Below are positions 7,084 through 13,553 of a stretch of 38,430 nucleotides of DNA, piece by piece (the first letter of the stretch is position 1; every line of letters starts with the position of its first letter). The stretch is taken from the NCBI RefSeq assembly GCF_001421435.1, contig NZ_LMKA01000073.1, positions 1-38,430 on the forward strand. Reading direction: 5' to 3'. A program made the translations under genes and the position numbers. Source of the stretch: Chryseobacterium sp. Leaf201 (lineage in GTDB: Bacteria; Bacteroidota; Bacteroidia; Flavobacteriales; Weeksellaceae). The notes beneath the pieces were generated by a model. The model searched no databases. It was given only the letters and a program-made list of their open reading frames with translations, and was not told the origin of the DNA.

Positions 7084-7653
7084 ATGAAAATTTACACAAA
7101 AACAGGAGATAAAGGCCAGACTGCCCTGTACGGCGGAACGAGGGTTTCGAAAGCCAGTGCCAGGGTAGACAGTTACGGGAATATAGACGAACTGAATTCA
7201 TTCATCGGAATCGCTAAAAGCCACATTAAAGACGAAGATGTCCTGAAACAGCTTAAGAAAATCCAGTTTGATTTATTTACCGTAGGATCCGAAGCTGCCA
7301 CCCCGGTTGACAAACTGATGCTGGCCAACGGAAAATCCCGCCTCCCGTTAATTATTTCCGATACCGAAATTGAAGCGCTGGAAAACTGGATGGATGCTTT
7401 TGAAGCGCAGCTGGAACCTTTGCAGTATTTTATTCTGCCGGGCGGAGGTAAGCCGGCAACGTTTCTGCATGCCGCCAGAACCATCTGCAGAAGGGCAGAG
7501 CGCTCCCTGGTTTTCTTAAATGAATCGGAAGAAGTACGTCCTGAATTAATAAAATATTTAAACAGGCTTTCAGACTATCTGTTTGTGCTGGCAAGATATA
7601 TTTCAAAAATCAACAGCGAACCGGAAGAATACTGGAACCCGAATGAAAGATAA
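7084..7653 (+). CDS. PduO-type cob(I)alamin adenosyltransferase
   Basis: The 189-residue protein starts with the conserved ATP-binding N-terminus MKIYTKTGDKGQTALYGGTR. It continues with VDSYGNIDELNSFIG and the catalytic RTICRRAERSL segment (residues 132-142), all hallmarks of PduO-type ATP:corrinoid adenosyltransferases. It moves the adenosyl group of ATP to cob(I)alamin, making coenzyme B12 for enzymes such as methylmalonyl-CoA mutase. The family starts at this Met; an ATG 24 bases upstream lies in the promoter. Its last 11 bases overlap the start of the thiamine pyrophosphokinase gene, so the two are translated from one message. No other cobalamin genes are in the window, consistent with salvage rather than synthesis. 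Confidence 0.9.
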   Translation: MKIYTKTGDKGQTALYGGTRVSKASARVDSYGNIDELNSFIGIAKSHIKDEDVLKQLKKIQFDLFTVGSEAATPVDKLMLANGKSRLPLIISDTEIEALENWMDAFEAQLEPLQYFILPGGGKPATFLHAARTICRRAERSLVFLNESEEVRPELIKYLNRLSDYLFVLARYISKINSEPEEYWNPNER

Positions 7654-8266
7654 AGTACTGTTGTTCATCAACGGAGATCCGCCGGCATCTTTTCCGGAAA
7701 TTGAAGAATATGGTTTGATCGCGTGCACGGACGGTGCTTTTCATTATCTGAAAAATCTGAGGTTCCCACTGGATAAGCTTGATTTTATTTCCGGTGATTT
7801 TGATTCGCATTCGGGGAAAGACGAAAATATATATGACGAAAAGTTCATTTATACACCGGATCAGGACAAAACGGATTTTCAGAAAGCCCTGGAAATTATC
7901 GTGGAAAAAGGCTTTGTACAGGTTGATGTGTTGGGCGGAAGCGGAGGAGAGCAGGACCATTTTTTGGGAAATCTGACGGTAGCTTATTTATTTAAGGAAC
8001 ATTTAGACATCAAATTTTATGATGAATTTTCTGAATATTACTTTATTCCAAAAAAAATTACGGTTAAAAATACAAAAAGTAAGCTCGTTTCCTTGTACCC
8101 TTTTCCTGTTGCTGAGAACATAACCACAACAGGATTGAACTGGGGGTTGACCCATGGAAATCTGAGCATTACCTCAAGAATCGGGACCCGGAATTTTGCC
8201 GTGGAGGATGAGGTTTCCATTGAATATGAAAAAGGCGATCTCATGATATTTGTCGGCAGGAAATAA
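7643..8266 (+). CDS. Thiamine pyrophosphokinase
   Basis: The 207-residue protein shows the TPK catalytic domain: ACTDGAFHYL (residues 27-36), SGDFDSH (50-56) with acidic metal-binding residues, DQDKTDFQKAL (74-84), and GGSGGEQDHFLGNL (98-111), the family G-G-x-D-H-x-x-x-N signature. A smaller beta-sandwich domain follows. It converts thiamine and ATP to thiamine diphosphate and AMP in the cytosol. The ATG at 7643 was chosen because the conserved strand starts right after it; an upstream in-frame ATG at 7583 would add 20 unrelated residues inside the adenosyltransferase gene. The 11-bp overlap suggests translational coupling. No terminator is obvious after it. Confidence 0.88.
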   Translation: MKDKVLLFINGDPPASFPEIEEYGLIACTDGAFHYLKNLRFPLDKLDFISGDFDSHSGKDENIYDEKFIYTPDQDKTDFQKALEIIVEKGFVQVDVLGGSGGEQDHFLGNLTVAYLFKEHLDIKFYDEFSEYYFIPKKITVKNTKSKLVSLYPFPVAENITTTGLNWGLTHGNLSITSRIGTRNFAVEDEVSIEYEKGDLMIFVGRK

Positions 8267-8391
8267 CGCTGAAAATTCCATAGATGATACCAATCTGAGT
8301 AATTTGAAATCTGTGAAAACTTTAAGAAAATTTAAAACTAAAAAATCAAACTTTTTTAGCAATTTTGCATTCTTAATTCACTTGTTTAGAA

Positions 8392-9783
8392 ATGAAAATA
8401 AAATACTCGGAACTTATTGATCAGACATTGTATTTTCCAACAGAAGAATTCAATGTTTCTGAAAACAATTTGTTGTTTCACGATATTCCCCTGATGGATG
8501 TTGTTGAAAAGTTTGGAACCCCTTTAAAGGTAAGTTACCTTCCGAAAATTTCTCAGAATATTCAAAAAGCAAAAAGCTGGTTTAAAGAGGCTTTTGAAAA
8601 GACCGAATATAAAAAGAACTACACATACTGCTACTGTACAAAATCCAGCCATTTCAATTTTGTTATTGAAGAAGCTTTGAAGAATGATATTTCCATGGAA
8701 ACGTCTTCTGCATACGATATGGATATTGTAAAAGCGCTTTATAAGAAAGGGAAAGTAGACAAAAACATTGAAGTGATCTGCAACGGATTCAAGACCGATG
8801 ATTATCTGGCGAAAATTTCAGATATGATCAACAGCGGTTTTGAAAATATTACGCCGATCCTGGATAACTACCGCGAGCTGGACAAGCTTACGGAAAGCAT
8901 TGACACCACTTTCGATATCGGAATCCGGATTGCTTCGGAAGAAGAACCGAAATTCGAATTTTATACCTCAAGACTGGGGATCGGATACAAGGATATCATC
9001 CCGTATTACAGCCAGAAGATTGCGGAGCACCCGAATGCAAGACTGAAAATGCTCCATTTCTTCATCAATACCGGGATCAAAGACACGGCCTATTACTGGA
9101 ATGAACTGTATAAATGCCTTCGCGTATATGCACGTCTGAAGAAAATTGCTCCTGAAGTGAATTCACTGAACATCGGCGGCGGTTTCCCGATCAAGACTTC
9201 ATTGCAGTTTGATTACGATTACCAGTACATGGTAGAGGAAATTGTTTCCCAGATTAAGAAATTCTGTGAAGAAGAAGGAGTGGAAGAACCGAATATCTAT
9301 ACCGAATTCGGGAGTTTTACGGTAGGGGAGAGCGGTGCGAACATTTATAAGATTATCTCCCAGAAACGCCAGAACGACAGGGAAAAATGGAATATGATCG
9401 ATTCTTCTTTCATGACCACGCTTCCGGATACCTGGGCGATTTCCAGGCACTTTATCATGCTTCCGCTGAACCGTTGGGAGGATACGTATGAAAGGGTATT
9501 CTTAGGCGGCCTGACGTGTGATTCAGATGATTATTATAACTCAGAACAGCATACCAATGCGATCTACCTGCCGGTATTTAGTGATACCAAGCCCCTGTAT
9601 ATCGGGTTTTTCCATACCGGAGCCTATCAGGAAACCATCGGCGGTTACGGCGGGGTCCATCACTGCCTGATGCCTCAGCCAAGGCATATCCTGATTCAGA
9701 AAGATGAGAACGGCGATCTGCAGTATGAAATTTTCCGGGAAAAACAGGAACCGGAAGACGTATTGAAGCTTCTCGGATATTAA
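8392..9783 (+). CDS. speA: Arginine decarboxylase, PLP fold type III
   Basis: The 463-residue protein is an alanine-racemase-fold PLP decarboxylase. The PLP lysine is K84 in YCYCTKSSHF. The phosphate-binding glycine motif GGGFP is at residues 262-266, and the substrate Cys-Asp pair is in GLTCDSDD (C376, D377). It is shorter than E. coli SpeA, as is usual for the Bacteroidetes form. The reaction, arginine to agmatine and CO2, is supported by the agmatinase gene 1 kb downstream on the same strand, which would turn agmatine into putrescine. Family relatives act on ornithine, diaminopimelate or carboxynorspermidine, so the substrate rests partly on context. A CAATTTTG element about 28 bp before the ATG may be the -7. 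Confidence 0.85.
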   Translation: MKIKYSELIDQTLYFPTEEFNVSENNLLFHDIPLMDVVEKFGTPLKVSYLPKISQNIQKAKSWFKEAFEKTEYKKNYTYCYCTKSSHFNFVIEEALKNDISMETSSAYDMDIVKALYKKGKVDKNIEVICNGFKTDDYLAKISDMINSGFENITPILDNYRELDKLTESIDTTFDIGIRIASEEEPKFEFYTSRLGIGYKDIIPYYSQKIAEHPNARLKMLHFFINTGIKDTAYYWNELYKCLRVYARLKKIAPEVNSLNIGGGFPIKTSLQFDYDYQYMVEEIVSQIKKFCEEEGVEEPNIYTEFGSFTVGESGANIYKIISQKRQNDREKWNMIDSSFMTTLPDTWAISRHFIMLPLNRWEDTYERVFLGGLTCDSDDYYNSEQHTNAIYLPVFSDTKPLYIGFFHTGAYQETIGGYGGVHHCLMPQPRHILIQKDENGDLQYEIFREKQEPEDVLKLLGY

Positions 9784-9789
9784 TAAATA

Positions 9790-9826
9790 CGGGTTATTGC
9801 GAGATGCGGAAGCGACGAAACAATCA
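9790..9826. repeat. REP-like intergenic repeat (fragment)
   Basis: The stretch beginning GGTTATTGCGAGATGCGGAA and ending CGACGAAACAATC resembles a short palindromic repeat that I recall as scattered between genes of many Bacteroidetes (ATTGCGAG, then GACGAAGCAAT). The ends ATTG and CAAT are complementary. Only one copy is present here, so the call rests on memory of the family. Confidence 0.35.
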
Positions 9827-9875
9827 TCAGTAACAAAAAATCAGATTAACTGGTTTTAACCAGGCTATACAAAAC

Positions 9876-9907
9876 AAAAGCTCTCAGATTATTCCCTGAG
9901 AGCTTTT
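9876..9907. terminator. Bidirectional terminator
   Basis: A perfect 12-bp stem (9876-9887 and 9896-9907; AAAAGCTCTCAG and its complement) with an eight-base loop has A and T tracts at its ends. It separates the convergent arginine decarboxylase and HAD phosphatase genes and can serve both. Confidence 0.85.
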
Positions 9908-9911
9908 GCAT

Positions 9912-10571
9912 TTAAAAATATTTTGAAATTTTATCGAGTTCAAGTTCAGGGTAATCTGAAACCACTGTATCTGCAAGTGTATAATCCTGGTTTTTAGAAT
10001 GCGGGCTCCTGTAGGCTGCACAGAAGATCTTTGCCCGGTGCGCTGCCAGGATTCCGTTGGTAGAATCCTCAATCACCATACAGTTTTCAGCAGGCTGTCC
10101 GGCCATTTCAGCTGCCAGTAGGAAAACTTCAGGATGAGGTTTGGATTCCTTTAAATCGGCACCGCTTATTTTCCCGCTGAAATATTTTTCCAGTCCGAAT
10201 TTTTCAAAAACCATATTGATGGTGGTCATGGTTGCTGAAGAAGCAAGGATCAGCGTAATCCCGTTTTCATGGTAATGTTCAATAAGATCCTTAACCCCGG
10301 GAATCAGATCAAATTCATCATCGTTATAAAAGTAATCCTTGAAATAATTCCTTTTGATGGTGGCGATATCTTCGTGCGTATGGGTAAGGTTGAACCTGGC
10401 AATCAGGGTTTCGCAGACTCTTTTTGTGGAGGCCCCGGTAAAAGAAGTATACATACCTTCGGAAACTGCAATTTCCAGTTCCTCGAATGTTTTAAAATAG
10501 GCTTTTCTGTGCAAAGGTTCTGTATCTACAATAACGCCATCCATATCGAACAGCACAGCTTTTAATGACAT
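9912..10571 (-). CDS. HAD-superfamily phosphatase / beta-phosphoglucomutase-like
   Basis: The 219-residue protein carries all four HAD motifs: DMDGVIVD with nucleophile and acid Asp (residues 9-16), the serine motif LASSAT, the lysine in KESKPHPEVFL, and VIEDSTNG with the metal-binding acid. The helical cap between motifs I and II fits the beta-phosphoglucomutase/GPH subfamily. It would dephosphorylate a sugar phosphate or similar small molecule; the substrate is not evident. The ATG at 10571 was chosen because a clear -7 element lies at 10588-10595; the longer frame to 10655 would start upstream of the transcript. It lies opposite to the flanking polyamine genes. Confidence 0.85.
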   Translation of the reverse strand: MSLKAVLFDMDGVIVDTEPLHRKAYFKTFEELEIAVSEGMYTSFTGASTKRVCETLIARFNLTHTHEDIATIKRNYFKDYFYNDDEFDLIPGVKDLIEHYHENGITLILASSATMTTINMVFEKFGLEKYFSGKISGADLKESKPHPEVFLLAAEMAGQPAENCMVIEDSTNGILAAHRAKIFCAAYRSPHSKNQDYTLADTVVSDYPELELDKISKYF

Positions 10572-10587
10572 ATTCTGATTTTTTTTA

Positions 10588-10595
10588 CAAAGGTA
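10588..10595 (-). promoter_or_regulatory. -7 element of the HAD phosphatase gene
   Basis: On the minus strand this reads TACCTTTG, a full TAnnTTTG match 16 bases before the ATG at 10571. No good -33 TTG is visible. Confidence 0.5.
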
Positions 10596-10599
10596 GGGA

Positions 10600-10776
10600 A
10601 ATTTGGCTGGAAGCCAGAAGCTGGATGAAGGATGGTTGTGAAATGCAATTCTCAAGTGATTATTTTAAAAGTTGCCGATACGTAATCTTCAAGATCAACG
10701 AGAGTTTTGGAAATCGAGACGAATTTATTTTTTCACTGCAAAAATTTCAAGCTTCCAACTACGGGCTTCCATCTTT
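10600..10776. repeat. Degenerate GGAAGC-type repeats in inverted orientation
   Basis: The left end (10605-10633) is a run of GGAAGCC, GAAGCTGG and GAAGGATGG variants. The right end (10749-10773) carries AAGCTTCCAAC and GGGCTTCCATC, the same words on the other strand. The pattern resembles decayed low-complexity intergenic repeats. The alignment is imperfect and the boundaries are approximate. Confidence 0.3.
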
Positions 10777-10779
10777 TAC

Positions 10780-10787
10780 TATCTTTG
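10780..10787 (+). promoter_or_regulatory. -7 element of the agmatinase gene
   Basis: TATCTTTG is a full TAnnTTTG match 28 bases before the ATG at 10815. No clear -33 TTG lies at the right distance. It supports the internal ATG rather than the upstream one at 10707. Confidence 0.55.
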
Positions 10788-10814
10788 CAAAAATCATTTA
10801 ACTTTAAAAACATT

Positions 10815-11672
10815 ATGAAGACATACGCAGGAATTCCTGAAGAAAACGCATCATTGGAGAACTCAAAGGTAATGCTGGTAACCGTTCCTTATGACGGAAC
10901 TTCAACTTGGGGAAAGGGAGCTGACAAAGGTCCGCAGCTGTTCCTGGATGCCTCTGAAAACATGGAGCTTTATGACATCGAAACCCAGACTGAGCCTTAT
11001 CTTGAAGGGGTATATCTGGCTGGTGAAATTTCTGAAAATGAGACGCCTGAAGCTATGACGGAAGCGGTGTACCAGAAAACAAAAGAACTTTTAGACAATG
11101 ACGGCAAGCTGTTTACCCTTTTCGGAGGTGAGCACTCAGTGTCTATAGGTTCCATCCGTGCAGTAGGGGAGAAGTATGATAACCTGACGGTTCTTCAGCT
11201 GGATGCGCATACTGATCTGCGTCCTGAGTTCCACGGCTCAACTTCCAACCATGCGTGTGCGGTTTTTGAAGCCAACCAGAAGCATAACCTGGTACAGGTG
11301 GGAATCCGTTCCATGGATGTTGAAGAAACCGAATATCTGCCTGAAGGAAGAGTGTTTTTCGCCCATGAAATTGCCAATAATGAAAACTGGGTAAACGATG
11401 TGCTGGAAAAAGTTTCAGGAAACGTGTATATTACCATTGACCTTGATGCTTTTGACCCTTCCATCGCACCGTCAACGGGAACTCCCGAGCCGGGCGGCTT
11501 ACAGTGGTACCCGACACTGGAATTATTAAAAAAGGTATTTGAAAAATGTAATGTAGTCGCATTTGACATTGTAGAATTAATGGATTCACCGATGGCAAAG
11601 CCAAGCGCATTCCTGGCAGCGAAGCTGTATTACAAAATGCTTGCGTATTATCATATTTATAATAATAATTAA
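10815..11672 (+). CDS. speB: Agmatinase
   Basis: The 285-residue ureohydrolase has the binuclear manganese site motifs: GGEHSVS (H107), LDAHTDLR (D130, H132, D134) and IDLDAFDPSIAPSTGTPEPGG (D209, D211 region). It hydrolyses agmatine to putrescine and urea. This follows on from the arginine decarboxylase gene upstream, giving a two-step route from arginine to putrescine. The ATG at 10815 was chosen because the family starts near MKTYAGIPEE and the promoter element is at 10780-10787; the longer frame from 10707 adds 36 residues without homology. Arginase or formiminoglutamase activity cannot be excluded from sequence alone, but the neighbour favours agmatinase. Confidence 0.88.
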   Translation: MKTYAGIPEENASLENSKVMLVTVPYDGTSTWGKGADKGPQLFLDASENMELYDIETQTEPYLEGVYLAGEISENETPEAMTEAVYQKTKELLDNDGKLFTLFGGEHSVSIGSIRAVGEKYDNLTVLQLDAHTDLRPEFHGSTSNHACAVFEANQKHNLVQVGIRSMDVEETEYLPEGRVFFAHEIANNENWVNDVLEKVSGNVYITIDLDAFDPSIAPSTGTPEPGGLQWYPTLELLKKVFEKCNVVAFDIVELMDSPMAKPSAFLAAKLYYKMLAYYHIYNNN

Positions 11673-11740
11673 AATTCCGCAGGAACCGGATTTTTTCTGC
11701 CATAGATTCTTTGGAAATTTGTGAAATAAAAATGTATCCC

Positions 11741-12601
11741 ATGTCTACACAGAGCCAGATAGATTATCACAGAATTGCCAGGGCAATAGCATATATACAG
11801 AGTAATTTTAAACTTCAGCCGGGACTGGATGAAGTGGCGGAGCAGATTAATCTGAGTCCGGCCCATTTTCAGAAGATGTTTTCAGACTGGGCAGGAACCA
11901 GTCCGAAGAAATTTCTGCAGTTCATCAGCCTGGAACATGCAAAAAGCCTGTTAAAAGAAGAAAAAGCAAGCTTGTTTGATGCCGCTTATGAAACGGGCCT
12001 TTCGAGTACAAGCAGGCTGCATGACCTGTTTGTAAAAATCGAAGGCATGTCTCCGGCAGAATATAAAAACGGGGGGAAGAACCTCAGTATTCAATACAGC
12101 TTTTCAGAAAGCCCTTTTGGGACGGTTATCACCGCTTCTACCGAAAAGGGGATCTGTTACATGGCATTTGAAAATAATAAAGAAACGGCATTGGGGAATT
12201 TAAAGCTTAAATTTCCCAATGCCTCTTTTTTTGAGGAGCATAATGATCTTCAGAAAAATGCATTGTCCATTTTCGATAAAGACTGGACAGAACTGAATAC
12301 GGTAAAACTCCATTTAAAAGGGACTGATTTTCAGTTGAAGGTCTGGGAAAGCCTGCTCACCATTCCCATGGGAAAGCTCTCAACATATGGAAGTTTAGCC
12401 GGAAAAATCGGGCACTCCAAAGCCTCCCGGGCTGTAGGCACGGCTATCGGAAGCAATCCCGTCGCTTTTTTGATTCCGTGTCACCGGGTGATTCAGTCTT
12501 CGGGAAATCTTGGAGGTTACCGATGGGGAAGTGATCGGAAACAAATGATGATTGGCTGGGAAAGTTCAAGGATGTATTCTGAAAATCCTATTTTACCATA
12601 A
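11741..12601 (+). CDS. AraC-type regulator fused to O6-methylguanine-DNA methyltransferase
   Basis: The 286-residue protein joins an AraC helix-turn-helix domain (residues 8-110, LDEVAEQINLSPAHFQKMFS and MSPAEYK) to an MGMT domain (about 120-275). The methyl-accepting cysteine is C247 in IPCHRVI, followed by GNLGGYRWG. It transfers the methyl group from O6-methylguanine in DNA to its own cysteine and probably activates alkylation-repair genes. Compared with E. coli Ada it lacks the N-terminal zinc domain whose cysteine accepts methyl phosphotriesters, so how it would sense damage is open. AlkB follows 156 bp downstream on the same strand. Start candidates are ATG 11732 and 11741; the latter fits the family better, and a TTG at 11711 is unlikely. 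Confidence 0.85.
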   Translation: MSTQSQIDYHRIARAIAYIQSNFKLQPGLDEVAEQINLSPAHFQKMFSDWAGTSPKKFLQFISLEHAKSLLKEEKASLFDAAYETGLSSTSRLHDLFVKIEGMSPAEYKNGGKNLSIQYSFSESPFGTVITASTEKGICYMAFENNKETALGNLKLKFPNASFFEEHNDLQKNALSIFDKDWTELNTVKLHLKGTDFQLKVWESLLTIPMGKLSTYGSLAGKIGHSKASRAVGTAIGSNPVAFLIPCHRVIQSSGNLGGYRWGSDRKQMMIGWESSRMYSENPILP

Positions 12602-12615
12602 AACTTTATTTAAAC

Positions 12616-12730
12616 CATTAAGATTTATTTTAAGAAATGAAGCTCACTAAGATAAATTATTCTGATTTTTTAGTATACTTTCTTAAGCAGAGCAGCTTAA
12701 CAATTCTTATCAACTTAATGAATCTTAATG
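12616..12730. repeat. Palindromic intergenic element between ada-like gene and alkB
   Basis: Terminal inverted repeats CATTAAGATT (12616-12625) and AATCTTAATG (12721-12730) are perfect. Inside, TTAAGAAA (near 12630-12637) pairs with TTTCTTAA (12679-12686). The 115-bp unit has the look of a REP or MITE-like element. It begins 14 bp after the ada-like stop codon and would put a large hairpin into any read-through transcript towards alkB. No second copy is present in the window. Confidence 0.45.
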
Positions 12731-12757
12731 TTTTATTTAAATACAAACCTTAATTTT

Positions 12758-13369
12758 ATGTTGAACCTATTCGAAAATATATCAGATTACCCTTTAAATA
12801 TTCTTCCCAAAGACGGAACCGCGCTTTATTACGGAAAAGTTTTTTCCAGAGAGAAGCTGGATTTTTATTTTGATTATTTATTAAATCAGATTCCGTGGGA
12901 ACATGATGAAGCCGTGATTTTCGGGAAACTGATTTTAACCAAAAGGAAAGTGGCTTGGTTCGGGGAAAAACCGTTTGAATACACCTATTCAAAATGGACA
13001 AAACATGCTAAAATCTGGACGCCTGAATTATTGGGGCTAAAACAGAAATGCGAAGAGCTGACGGGTGAAACCTACAACTCCTGTCTCCTGAATTTATACC
13101 ATGACGGCAGCGAGGGAATGGCCTACCACAGCGATGCTGAAAAGGACCTGAAAAAACATGGTGCCATTGCTTCCTTAAGTTTCGGAGCGGAAAGGAAGTT
13201 TTTATTCAAACATAAAACCACCAAAGAAAAAGCAGAAATATTCCTGGAAAACGGAAGCCTGCTTGTGATGAAGGGAGTTACCCAGGACCATTGGCTTCAC
13301 CGGCTTCCACCCACAACAAAAATAAAAACGCCGAGGATCAACCTGACGTTCAGGACAATTCAGGAATAA
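12758..13369 (+). CDS. alkB: AlkB-type 2OG/Fe(II) DNA repair dioxygenase
   Basis: The 203-residue protein shows the AlkB fold with NLYHDGSEGMAYHSDAE, in which H124 and D126 form the iron-binding HxD pair. Distal H181 lies in HWLHRLP, and R193/R199 in TPRINLTFR bind 2-oxoglutarate. It removes 1-methyladenine and 3-methylcytosine lesions by oxidative demethylation. Its place next to the AraC-MGMT gene gives a compact alkylation-response pair. An in-frame ATG at 12728 lies in the end of the palindromic element and adds ten unconserved residues, so 12758 was chosen. A TAATTTTA sequence overlaps the start; the promoter is not clear. The convergent terminator at 13517-13550 ends it. Confidence 0.88.
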   Translation: MLNLFENISDYPLNILPKDGTALYYGKVFSREKLDFYFDYLLNQIPWEHDEAVIFGKLILTKRKVAWFGEKPFEYTYSKWTKHAKIWTPELLGLKQKCEELTGETYNSCLLNLYHDGSEGMAYHSDAEKDLKKHGAIASLSFGAERKFLFKHKTTKEKAEIFLENGSLLVMKGVTQDHWLHRLPPTTKIKTPRINLTFRTIQE

Positions 13370-13413
13370 TTTCTTAACAAAATATTTTACAGCATTCCAC
13401 AGGTAGTTAAGCC

Positions 13414-13489
13414 TGTCATTCCGCAGGAATTCAGGTAACGATTTTTACAGGTAATTCTCCTAAGTAAATTAGGTTTCTACACAATGACA
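13414..13489. repeat. 76-bp palindromic intergenic repeat
   Basis: Outer ends TGTCATT (13414-13420) and AATGACA (13483-13489) are complementary. Inside are two small palindromes, ATTCCGCAGGAAT (13418-13430) and CCTAAGTAAATTAGG (13459-13473). The combination GTCATTCCG...GGTTTCTACACAATGAC is one I recall as scattered in Flavobacteriia. It lies between convergent genes, a usual place for such elements. Confidence 0.45.
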
Positions 13490-13516
13490 AATAGAACATC
13501 TAAAGTCGTGCAAATA

Positions 13517-13550
13517 AAAAAGCTGTTCAGTTAATCTTGAACAGCTTTTT
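13517..13550. terminator. Bidirectional terminator
   Basis: A 13-bp stem (13517-13529 and 13538-13550; core GCTGTTCA and TGAACAGC) with an eight-base loop and A/T tracts on both sides separates convergent alkB and the CocE-type hydrolase gene. Confidence 0.85.
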
Positions 13551-13553
13551 GTT

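Noticed and set aside
10572..10655. N-terminal extension of the HAD phosphatase
   Set aside because: The -7 element at 10588-10595 lies within it and the HAD strand begins right after the ATG at 10571.
10707..10814. N-terminal extension of agmatinase
   Set aside because: It contains the promoter element TATCTTTG and has no family similarity.
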